From assembly GCA_963573305.1 (NCBI GenBank), contig OY754333.1:17295013-17359012 (forward strand): a stretch of 64,000 nucleotides of DNA, read 5' to 3'. The notes beneath the pieces are model-generated. The model was not told the origin of the DNA. It worked only from the letters and a program-made list of their open reading frames with translations, and did not search any database. The number at the start of each line of letters is the position of its first letter. Within the stretch, counting starts at the first letter, position 1. Position numbers and translations under genes: made by a program. This stretch comes from Pyrrhosoma nymphula (Eukaryota > Arthropoda > Insecta > Odonata > Coenagrionidae). Below are positions 24,100-33,696 of the stretch, piece after piece.

Positions 24100-25549
24100 A
24101 ATACTACATCCATTAAGGTTCAAACATATCGTTACTTTTAATGAAATAAAACATGGTAAAATATAACAAATAATCATTTAATTCATTGATGAATGGATCT
24201 TTTTTCGAGAAACTACACCCATTAGCAACCACAAGAAACACTGAAGACACAAAATAATTGGTTTTAAAAATCCTGTTATAGAACGAAGTCTGGTGTTCAA
24301 ATATTTTTTCGTGTAATTGAAAGCCACATCATGAAGATTGTAAGATAAAGAGAAAGAGGAACTAGCAGTTCATTTTTCCGAGCCCTATCTTTCGCTACGG
24401 CGGAGATTTATCGCATTTGGTGCACTATGCACTGAAGAGTAACCCATTCTAGTTACGAACATAATACCTGCCCTTGAATGTCCATTAGAAGCAGTTCGGA
24501 AACCCTTTTAATTAAAGAATTTCAGTGGTCAAACAGATCATGGACCAAATAGAGATTCAGCTTTCAAAGGCACGCCTCGTAGAATGTGAATTGAGCACAG
24601 ACGATAGTTGAACAGGAAGGGTTGCAGTCGAGGAAAAGCGGAAATAAAGGAACCAGGAAATCTCGTTTATCGAATTAAAGAGGATAGAATGAGAGAGCCC
24701 GGTCTATGGGATAGTAGATATCCAACTCAACTCAATAAGCCTATTTCAAACAGAACTTTGAGCGTAGTGCGATATGCCTCTGATGCTCATCGAGAGCTTC
24801 ACCTACGCAACTCGTGATAGCTTTTCATTAATGAAATAAGAGGCACAACCAGATTTGCTCACTACGTAGCAAGGTATCTGAACGCGAAGGCCTAAAAAAG
24901 GCACACTAATCCTACTCACAAAGAAGGCCACAACGTTTAATTCTGATAGGTAATCAACGGATTTCCAAGCAAAATTAACTGTCTTGTCCAAGAACAATAA
25001 AGGAGAAAAACGGCCCTCATATCATTTTATAGATATGGCACTTATGTTAACCTCAAAATTATTGATAAACAATTCAATATTGTTTGGAGAAATCGTCAAG
25101 CTCTTTTATTGCATCTTGAAGTTCATACACATGCCCAGGAATACGCTCACTAGGTAGTTTTATGTCACTTTTTTACTCCAATGATAGGCAAGATTCAACT
25201 CTGGCGAAATCAAATCCGGCGCCACATGAGCGCTTTTTTAATGTGATTTACTTGAACTCATTTCGGTTAGGTTGTGACAACTTGGTCTGGGCAGAGTCTC
25301 ACTCGGTATGCATTGTTTAAGGTTATATTTTCCTGGTGAAAGGTGCTCTCTCAAGTGCGACAGGATCTAAAACGCTTTCAGGCTATTCTCAGCCTTTTTC
25401 CTGTTTCTATGTCCACGGGCCGAAGAACGCAGCACTAAACCTCTGAGTTAGTCCTTTCCTAACGTTATTTCACAAGTCCTTCCTCATAAACTCTCTCCTT
25501 ATTGTTAACGCTTAAGTACTAATTAATGGAATAACATAGAAAAATCGTC
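24100..25549. other. No recognised feature
   Basis: AT-rich. The small frames at 24608-24817 (+) and 24803-24997 (-) have no recognised motif. Confidence 0.5.
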
Positions 25550-25627
25550 AAACTGGACTGGGATGCGAACCCAGTCCCAGAATTTACACCAAGTGCTTTA
25601 CCAATTTAGACATTAAGGAGTCGTCCC
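25550..25627 (-). repeat. tRNA-derived SINE head
   Basis: Minus strand has an A-box-like segment TCTAAATTGGTAAAGC (25596-25611) and a strong B box GGGTTCGCATCCC (25560-25572), at about the spacing of a tRNA gene. No acceptor-stem pairing is seen, so it is a SINE head or tRNA pseudogene. Confidence 0.55.
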
Positions 25628-26210
25628 CTACTTTGAGTTTTGAAAGGGCTATAAAGGAATTTGAAGTTCTCACGGGTACTGAGCATAAAATTCCAAGAAG
25701 TAATTACTTTAAAGGCGAACTTCCAAGAGAATGATTTTTTCCACTATGAATTCCATATATTCTTTTGTCCCCTGCTCTGCTTAAACCGCTTTTAAGTTAA
25801 GCTTTTCAGTTTTGTACTGATAGCTCTTGCAAAAGATCTTGCCGCAATGTAGGTGACGATTTTGGTGCACGAATACGGAACTTGTAAAATACTGCGTAAC
25901 GGGCGAGAAAGGTTGTATGGTGTGGAGGATCAGAAAACCTCTCCAACTGAAGACCTAGATATAGAAACAGAGTTCGTCGTCTTACGCTGTGATTGCATCA
26001 ATCTCATTTTCGATATTCCCTAGACGCTTTCTTTACATTAATCTAGATCTTAGCTCCATTCGATGCTCATAGAGGCAAGAAACGTACAGAAACCAATGCG
26101 AAGCATTCTTGTATGGGACGGCAGCCATTGTACTACTCACACAAGGGAGATCTTCCATCCATTGCGATTGCACAAATGATGTGGTACGTAGTCACGCGCA
26201 AGGGTGAGAA

Positions 26211-26335
26211 GATATCCACCGAAGTCGGTGAAATTCGCCATGAAAAAATCATTTGACTTGACTGGGATTCGAACCCGTATCTCCTAATTGCCGGTCAGGT
26301 GTGTTAGCCAGTTACACTTAGCTAAGGGTTTCTTC
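26211..26335 (-). repeat. tRNA-derived SINE, family S, copy 1 (minus)
   Basis: Minus strand: A-box region AACTGGCTAACACAC, then ACCGGCAAT, B box CGGGTTCGAATCCC (26264-26277), then a SINE body with AAGTCAAATGATT and CATGGCGAATTTCACCG. The same string of blocks occurs in plus orientation 115 bp away at 26450. The conserved body downstream of the tRNA-like part shows this is a SINE and not a tRNA gene. Confidence 0.75.
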
Positions 26336-26449
26336 TCCGCGGCTGTGGCATATCATACACGGCAACGCCTCCTGTACTACAATGTAGACTGGGGACGAGA
26401 ACAACTTGTTCGCATAAACCCCCGCTGAAATTCGCCTTGAATCAAGATT

Positions 26450-26566
26450 CACGGTGGTACTGTAACTGGCTAACACACATTACCGGCAATAGGGAGATCC
26501 GGGTTTGAATCTCGTTCAAGTCAAATGATTATTTCATGGCGAATTTCACCGTCTTTGGTGTATACA
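26450..26566 (+). repeat. tRNA-derived SINE, family S, copy 2 (plus)
   Basis: Mirror partner of the copy at 26211-26335: AACTGGCTAACACACA, TACCGGCAAT, B box GGGTTTGAATCTC (26501-26513), then AAGTCAAATGATT and CATGGCGAATTTCACCG. The head-to-head arrangement makes an inverted repeat with a loop of about 115 bp. Confidence 0.75.
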
Positions 26567-26670
26567 AGGTAGATGGTTGCGCATTGCTTGGGTCGAAAGT
26601 TGATTCAAAGAGAAAGGTCATAGAGAATTTTGATTACATCAATCGCTATCACGGTACGGAGTGCAATCAG

Positions 26671-27593
26671 TAGGCCTGTGCGATTATTCGATTAATTGAA
26701 TCGTCGATTGAATATTTATAATTGATCGATTATTTCAGAACATCGATTTAGATTGCGGTAATCGACTCGATTGTCAATTTTTTTCAAGCGTCAATTATTG
26801 TTCAATTGTCAATTGTTATTTAATTCTTAGTTGTTGTCTGGCAATCGATTAATTGATGAATATTGACGGTGGTGACGGCCACCATCTCTACCTCTCCCTC
26901 CCTCCAGAAGTTAGCTAGCTATCCCGGCAACTAGCACTGCGTCCGAGAGCTTGTTCAGTCTCGGCGGGAACATTGTCATCGACACACGCCTGTGTCTGTT
27001 GGATGAACACGCTGAGGATCTCATGTACCTTTCTTCAAATAGCGTTCTATTCCTTTAATTAATGAATAAAAACTAATTGATTGAATTATTTTGCTGTTTT
27101 TCAAATTAATTCTTTCATTCTTCTCATTGGTAAGGGACTGCCTTTAGCGACCATTACATACAGGAGTTGACTCCTATACGAGTCCACTTGGAAGGTGAAA
27201 CTTGGATGAGTATCATACCTACTCCTATAGGAGTTCGCCATCGATAGTGGTGGAATTCGATACTTGGACGGAGTAGCCGCCATCCTAGTTGTGGTTCCAA
27301 GAGGAGTCGACTCGATATAAATCGATCAGATAGGAGTCAACTCCTGTGTGTAATCGCCGATTTTGAAAAGCACGGTCCAATAGAGTCCTGTTAATTAATT
27401 GGTAGATGTCAATTAATTCAGCAATGACAATTAATTGACACCCATTTCGATGTCAATTAATTGGCCATTATCAATTAATTGAATTACTTCGATTAATTGT
27501 CAGGTCTTCAATTCTCGACAGTGAATCAACTACTTTTTCAATTATTATTAAAATAGATCGATATCGATTATTTTAGATAATCGCACAGGCCTA
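26671..27593. mobile_element. MITE-like DNA transposon derivative with 17-bp TIRs
   Basis: The left end TAGGCCTGTGCGATTAT and right end are exact reverse complements for 17 bp. If the outermost TA is the target duplication, the element is a Tc1/mariner-style TA insertion with TIR starting GGCCTGTGCG. No 8-bp duplication was seen, so a hAT assignment is not supported. The interior has many copies of TCAATTAATTG (27390-27500) and no transposase frame, and a second palindromic element is nested inside it. Confidence 0.75.
27152..27353. mobile_element. Small palindromic MITE nested in the larger MITE
   Basis: Left end ATTACATACAGGAGTTGACT is mirrored by the right end (reverse complement ATTACACACAGGAGTTGACT), giving TIRs of about 25 bp. 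Internally there are further AGGAGT(C/T)GACTCC-type palindromes and a CTCCTATAGGAG. About 200 bp, non-coding. Position within the larger element implies it inserted later. Confidence 0.65.
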
Positions 27594-28330
27594 GTGGAAT
27601 GTTTATTTGAATCTTTTGTGGAATTTGGATACAATAGCACGGCGTGTAAACCTATGAAAGTAGTGAATTTTTTCGGGTATTGATACATTGATACACTAGC
27701 GAAGCGAATCTAGGTTTTCCGGAGGCAAGGCAACTTTAATGTTGATAATGGTAAAAGTTTCAAATTTCATTTTTCAGGTAAATCGTTGCTAAAATTATTT
27801 CCGCGGTAAAATATTGTATTCTCAAAATAAACATTTACTTATTTTAACCGATCAAATATGTTGTACATCAGGAGTAAAAGATGCAAATACCTACTTGATT
27901 TTATTCTATCGTTGCTAAAAATTAAATTATCGGAGCTTTCATAAATTATCCCTGAGCTGATTCCCGAGCCGTCTGCTGCTCGTGCCATCCAAATGACGTC
28001 CTTAGCAGAATAGAATCATTTTGGTCACGAGATAGTCCTAACTTGTATTTAGAGTAGTATTACGGCAGCAGGGCAAAGGACTTCCGAAAAATGAGGTTCA
28101 TGCAATAACGGTGTAAGTCGGCTGACACTGATGCTTACGATTATATCAAGGTCCTCAAATGTTGCCGATATGAGCGTTCTGAGAAGTTCGATGGCTCACC
28201 ACTACTTGCCGTTCAGCTCGTCACGCACTGACATCTTAAGATAGGGTCCTTGGTACAGCCATAGCGATGGTTGATTTTAACTACTTGCCTTGCGTGGGAG
28301 GTGTATCTCGTGCTTTTTTCGCGAAGTAGT
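27594..28330. other. No recognised feature
   Basis: Moderately AT-rich sequence between the MITE and the LINE. No motif recognised. Confidence 0.5.
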
Positions 28331-29005
28331 CTACATCTACATACTACCCCGCAAGCCGCCTCAATAGGCGTGTGGCGGGGGGTGTTAGGACACCAGCCGT
28401 TTACATATAAAAAGGAAACACTCTGATGAAATTACGTCCAGCATTTATTAAAGACCCTTAATGTTCGGGGGGAAAACGAATTCCCGTACCTATCCGTTCG
28501 GCAAAATATCTCTCTTAATTTATCGTTTCTGTCGGACCTGGAAATATAGTGGGGTTCTAATATGATGTTCTCCGTGTCGCTCTTAAAGATATCTATTCTC
28601 AATTGCTCAAGCAATCTATGCCTAGCGCGCAGCCTCTGAGTCTCTAGTGGCTCCCAGCCTAATTCGTTTAACATCTGTGTAACGCTGTCTGTACGCCCGT
28701 AGCAGTTTTTGACGAATCGCGCTGCTTTCCTATGTATTTGAATAAGTTCCCAGATTAAGTCTTTTTGCACCGGATCCCATATGCTCGCTGCATATTCAAG
28801 GTGTGGCCGGACGAGTGCGAAATAGCACCTCTCATTCATATTTTCATCCGAAAATCTTCCCACAATACGCTTGACGAACCCTAGATTCTTCAGAGCTCTG
28901 TCACAAATTTTTCTTATATGTGTCCCCCACGATATTTTCGAAGTTATCGCAACTCCTAGATACTTCACTTCATCTGTCGCCTTTATGTTAACACTGTTCA
29001 CCATG
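28331..29005 (-). mobile_element. Jockey/CR1-like LINE (family J), copy 2
   Basis: 5'-truncated LINE on the minus strand. Its 3' end is the CTACATCTACATACTACC tail (plus strand view) at 28331, preceded by the same GC-rich stem-loop as copy 1 (about 28347-28382). Coding homology runs to about 29000, where it changes abruptly to C/T-rich sequence. No clear target duplication was found. This copy has fewer lesions than copy 1 and is the reference for the family in this window. Confidence 0.85.
28432..29005 (-). pseudogene. LINE reverse transcriptase C-terminal fragment, family J copy 2
   Basis: One continuous minus frame of about 190 residues is LINE-derived; the annotated frame extends to 29073, but its first residues are low complexity. 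Motifs in order: VKYLGVAITSK near the start, a SWGTHI-R-K-I-CDRA segment, LVRPHLEYAASIWDP, KAARFVKNCYGRT, a LNELGWEPLE segment, then DIFKSD, ILEPHYISRS and RVFNKCW at the end. YLGV followed by the LVRPxLEYA and WDP blocks is diagnostic of the region C-terminal to the catalytic palm in jockey/CR1-type LINEs. The catalytic FADD box and endonuclease are missing. Confidence 0.85.
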
Positions 29006-29505
29006 TAGTTTGGTTCCTTTCTCTCTTTCGTTGTCCCCCCCTCTCTACTACTCCGCTCTCTCCCATCTCCCAATCCATTCTCCCCTCCTTGCTGCGCAGG
29101 TCTTCGCCAGGAACTTTTGCGAGAGACATACTTTCAACTTTAACCCACCCGTATTACTTCTCACGACCCAATTTTCGTCACCTCTTCCTTTTGTGCCCTC
29201 CCCTTCAATTAACCACCGCCGGAGAAGTCTCAGCTTTCTTTCCTTTCAGCAGAACCTCTCCTTCTGTCTCTCTCCGCATACGAGCGGCGAAAATTCCTTT
29301 TTCACTTCGGTTTCCGAACGTTTTCACTCGAGCCTCTCATCTTATTCATTCATTCTCTCGCCTCTTTATTCAAAGCTTCAAATTTTTCCCGCAGGAATCG
29401 CTTTTTTCCTTCTCCTCATGAATGCCAATGCTCTTTCCCACTTCCATCCACATCACTTTTGTCTCCAGGGCCGGGTGGTAAGAGCTCATTTGCGGAAATT
29501 CTAAT
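29006..29505. other. C/T-rich low-complexity segment
   Basis: Plus strand is strongly pyrimidine-rich (TCTCTCCC, CTTTCTTTCC). Frames of 164 and 110 codons are open in two overlapping phases and predict S/F/P/L-rich products. I do not call a gene. Confidence 0.4.
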
Positions 29506-30639
29506 TCCCCCATTTTAATTCATTCGACTCTCGGATTTTTTTTTACGGCATACACCCGAGAGGTGTATGCCGAAAGAATATGCAGGTATACCACTAGCGT
29601 CTTTTTCCTATTTCTATCCCAGAATGCTTGGTTAAATTACCCTCAGAACCTATTTTTGCAAATAGGGAGAGAATTTATCTCACTTATGCAGCATTTTTTA
29701 ACCGTAAGAATATTGAAAATGGTATTTGAAAGTGACTGTTAAGTTAAGATCCATAATTCTATAAACAAACTTTAAACATTTATTCTGCAGGGACAGTTTT
29801 CAATGTTTACCAAGGCATGCTGCATTAATAAAATCGATGCCTACGGCAGACAGAGTTATACTGGAGAAGTTCAAGTTCCCAATTTTTCTTTAACATTAGA
29901 TACAATTCTTCTGAAATAGAATTTAATTTCCACAGTGAGGTCATATTTGCTACATACATCTATCACCCAATACTAATAATTCCATTCCTGTCTCATGACT
30001 GCAAGTAATTTAAAGAAAAGCAAAATAAAACCTCTTCACCGAATCCAATACTTTTATTATGCAAGTAAAATTGAAAAAAAACGGCCAAAATAAGGACCTC
30101 AGGGGCCTTTTGTCCCTTATAACATAACCTATTAATCCATCTTGGTCTTCGGGAACATGCGTGCCAAATTTATTGGAATCGGTCAAGGAGTGTGGAAGAA
30201 TTTGGCATTCAAACAAACAGAATTTTAGTTTTTTTTATGCAACTAGTTCCTTACATTTCGAGACAATTGAAAGGCTAAGATTCTATCTGAAAGTCCTTTG
30301 CTCTTTCAAGACGCAGAACGCTTCTGCCATCTTTGGCACAAAGTGCCTTCAGCTTGCTTCCTTTCTTGTCCACTATGATTGTGAGAGAACAGAACTTTTT
30401 ATGGTAATCTCCATTCCCTATTTCATTTCGGTTTCCAAACGTTTTCATTCGCTGTTTATTACCGATGACGGTTTATTTTCATTCCTAGGAAAGTATGAAC
30501 TCACAATTAGGCTTTCTGATCCGGTGTTGGGACCAAAATTACAAATTTGTAGCGACGAATACGTTCACTGGAGGCACGATGTTTCCTGAAGCGTTGTTAA
30601 ACTCTTTCATGATTAATAGAGGTTTGAGGGTAAATACTA
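29506..30639. other. No certain feature; short palindrome near 29550
   Basis: GGCATACACC...GGTGTATGCC around 29548-29572 is a short perfect hairpin. A 142-codon plus frame (30161-30589) has no recognisable domain. The stretch 30095-30215 resembles repeat-derived sequence (a CGTGCCAAATTTATTGGAATC block) but I cannot assign a family. Confidence 0.4.
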
Positions 30640-30900
30640 AAGCAAGGAGCATATTTTTATCCATTGAGAAAATGGGCGTCATAGCAAAGGCCGTTCAAAG
30701 AAGTATAGCGCTAGCGAAAGAAGCCAATGGCCATAAAAGAAGCAGATGTCATGGACCTAAGGAAATATTGTTGAGAAAAAGAGGCTTGCGAAGAGTATTA
30801 TTTGGACTCTAAAAAGGAAGACGAGAATAGACTGAAGGCATTTGAAATGTGGATGAAAGTAATTTTAAGGTGATTGGAAGAAGTAATGAGGGGCAAGCAT
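30640..30900 (+). pseudogene. Highly decayed RTE-like LINE C-terminus
   Basis: Plus strand keeps SIALAKEAN near 30700 (RIALAKEAF in the better RTE copy at 50.8 kb), a LLRKRGLRR segment near 30775-30800, and DENRLKAFEMWM near 30825-30855 (DVRRLEAFEIWVW in the better copy). Order and spacing agree with the RTE C-terminal region. Frames are broken throughout. Confidence 0.55.
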
Positions 30901-31584
30901 ATTCTGAAGTTAGGGATAGTTGGATAATAGGGAGGGTTGAGGACTGACGTCGAGGATTGAGGAATAGGTGAATAAAAAATCATATAAAACATAGCATCAC
31001 ATAACTCATAATCACATAACTTGATAATGTTATTGATTAAAAAATTATTATTTTGGACATATCTATCAAAGTCAAAAAAGCATGGGTTTTTACTAAAAAG
31101 TATGATAACAACGTTGAGGATAGTTTTGCGGAAGTTTCATAATCTAATATTTCCTTGACATAAAATCAAATATATCTTCAGTAGAATTTTAGCTTGGCAG
31201 TTACGTTGATGTCGCTGCATCGATTCCGTTTCTTTAGATTGAGGTTTGACAAGGTGCATGCTTTTCCATTGTGTACAGTTCGGTGTGTCTCCTCGGAAAA
31301 TTTAATTGAATTGTAGCTAGTAAAACATTTGGTACACTTGGTTTATAGTTCGCGTCTACTTTTATTGTGTCTATACATCGATAATTATGAGCGACAAGTC
31401 AGTAACGGTACTTCGCAGCCACTTGTGATGACTCTCTGTGGCTATGCTACCTCACAGTGTTTAATATTCAATCTCTTGATATGTTCCACACTATACTATT
31501 CCGACTCTCCCCTATTCGAAAGTTCAACGAAAATTACAAATCGCAGCGACGACTACGCTTAAATAAGGAAACATATTTCCTGGA

Positions 31585-32210
31585 GGGCAGTTAACTTTAT
31601 CGGTAATTAATGTGAATGTAGCGGCAATCGTTGGTCATTGAGTGCACGTTTTAATATTTTTTTTATTGAGTTGAAAAAAAATTCTTGGGCCACATTTCAT
31701 GAAAGAACATACATATGTTTCTGCGTTGGAACTCACCGTATGAAAATGTTTATTTTAAATGTTTATGATATACCATATACATTTATATATTTTTAATGTA
31801 ATGAGTAATGGCAATGATACAAGAATTATAGTTGAATTGTTTTTCCTTAACTAAAGCATGACTATGACCGAGTTTTCGGCTAGGTATTCGATATTTTCAA
31901 AAGTATAAATTGAAATATATTTTTTCGAATAGTGGACTTGGAGTGACACCTTGATATTTGTTGGCAACAGTTATAATGATAATAAATGTATTATTTTGCG
32001 TTTAGAAGAAAATCTGTATATTTGTAATCCAATTATTACGACATGCATGTCATGTAAGGCTTCGTGCTAAAATAGCATTGAACTGCCAAAAAACCAAATT
32101 CGTTTGATGCAATTTTTTCAATTTTATGTATAGACATTACTAATGAGAACATGTTCGCAAAGTTTCACGCAAAACTGTCAAAAATAGAAAAAAACGCTCC
32201 AACCACCTCA
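31585..32210 (+). repeat. Unidentified dispersed repeat R1, copy 2
   Basis: Colinear with 18790-19180: TTGGTCATTGAGTGCACG near 31632, then TTTTAATA, an AAAATAGCATTGAACTG block near 32068, a T-rich AATTTTATGTATAGACAT block, and AACCACCTC near 32200. This copy is longer because of an AT-rich insertion between blocks. Family and class unknown. Confidence 0.65.
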
Positions 32211-32239
32211 AAAGGAAACGGATGGATGTTTGTGCCATT

Positions 32240-32560
32240 GCCATCTAACACTTGTTAGCGTACCGAGAACGGGACAAGTGACCTTTAACCCAGCTTGCTT
32301 CAACGGGGACGCGTCAAATTTCCCTAGCCTGACTCAGAAAGCACGCTAGGCTGTGTAAACACGTTGTGCGAAGGTTGACGCGTCAACTCCCTTACCGGAA
32401 GTCTCCCAACCGCTGCGGTTGTCGCGGCGTGGAACGATTTGCATGGCCGCGCGTCGCGTATTTGCACAAGGTACTCTACCGCAGAAGGAGTAGGTTTTTA
32501 CGTGGCTTCTCTCGGGAATTCTCTGAGCTATAAATTCGCTTTTGTCAGTGCGTCCGCTGG
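32240..32560 (+). promoter_or_regulatory. CpG-rich, promoter-like segment (speculative)
   Basis: CpG-dense island in AT-rich surroundings. It holds two copies of GACGCGTCAA (one inside the 12-bp palindrome TTGACGCGTCAA at 32375-32386), an octamer ATTTGCAT at 32437-32444, TATAAAT at 32529-32535 and an arthropod-type initiator TCAGT at 32545-32549. The TATA-to-initiator distance is about 18 bp, shorter than the usual 25-30, and no first exon is recognisable downstream. An unrecognised 64-codon frame at 32814-33008 runs over a GT that could be a splice donor. Confidence 0.2.
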
Positions 32561-33640
32561 ATTGTGGTTTAGATATTTTTTCACGTAAATCTATTTATAT
32601 GGATGCTTCATGGCGTAAGGCATTTAGTTAGGGATTACGATCGACGTTTTCTGACGTGAATAAGACGGATGGTGTCGTTCGCGGAGCTTGGTAACCTTCT
32701 TCAAGCATTATTTGTCAGTAATGAAAGCGGATTCTAATATTTTGTTTTTTTAATGAAAATAAAGTGACTTCGCTACCGTTTGCAACTCCATTTTCAAAAA
32801 CCTTTGAGCTTGTATGGGTACAGTAGAGACGCTGTGGGCGGGTAAACGTGTCTTCAGAGCAACCCCCAGGCGTGTGATGTCAGTGATGGCTAATCTACCG
32901 ATAATGCCTGTAAAGTCCATCTCAAAAAGGTATTTTTTAATTCACATAAATCTCGAATCTGGAGTTATTGATATGAATTTGCAATTCCAAATTCCAAACA
33001 ATCTTTAATTAAAACGAGTTTTGGGCGAAAACGTCATGAAAAACGATACAGACGTCATTAGACTCCGGTGGCAAAACGCAGTGAAATTTATTAGAAAGAA
33101 CGATAAGAAACTAATTAGCGGGCTTGCGACAGGTAAAAGATACAATTTAACACCAGTTGGATAAAACTTTGAGAGTATTTTTTTTTATATTTGCACAGTT
33201 ATTTATTCACATTTTGACACATTTATCACCAACTACATTTTCAATTTTTTCCCTGTGAATTTCAAACATTTATCCCATTAGCGGGTGACGTCTGCTAAAT
33301 GTTAACTGCTTTGGATAACTCATATAGACTGCGTTCACAACGCTTCTTGAAATCGTAACTTAACAGAGAAGATTTGTAACATTCAACCCTCATGTTATAT
33401 CTTTTAGTTGGCATATCACGAAGAAGAATGGTTTCTGAAACAGACGAAGTAAAACCAATCATGTCGGGTACACATGCACCGCTTATTACGAGAAAAAAAG
33501 GGAAAAGTAGATACCAACAAGTGATTTAAAATGGAGTGTGTTCTCATTGGAGAGGTCGAAAACGATCTCATTCATGCGGTAATGCCCCCTCAAAATAAAC
33601 CTCATGAGAACGCAGAGCATGCCGGTGACTTCCACTGCGT
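32561..33640. other. No recognised feature
   Basis: AT-rich sequence apart from the small frame at 32814-33008. Nothing identifiable. Confidence 0.45.
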
Positions 33641-33654
33641 TTAGTTAGAGTTTC

Positions 33655-33696
33655 CATGGATACGTTTCGGATACATTACAGCATCCGTCTTCAGTC
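33655..33696 (-). ncRNA. Hammerhead-like motif with PLE-type flank
   Basis: Minus strand: CTGAAGA (33688-33694, fits CUGANGA), one extra base, stem II GGAT/ATCC with a GC-containing loop, GAAAC (33664-33668), GU, then AUC. About 25 bases further 3' it carries GTGGAAGTCAC, which also follows the motif in the PLE at 51.9 kb. Stem I pairing is poor and stem III has a mismatch, so it is likely a dead relic of a PLE 3' terminus. Confidence 0.4.

Noticed and set aside
27360..27500. CRISPR-like array of TCAATTAATTG units
   Set aside because: Repeats are short, AT-only, variably spaced and in both orientations inside a eukaryotic MITE.
26671..27593. hAT assignment of the TAGGCCTGTGCG element
   Set aside because: No 8-bp target duplication could be found; outermost TA fits a TA-targeting element better.
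29010..29504. 164-codon plus open frame
   Set aside because: Pyrimidine-rich low-complexity sequence with a second 110-codon frame open in another phase; no domain.
30161..30589. 142-codon plus open frame
   Set aside because: No family motif; part of the region looks repeat-derived.
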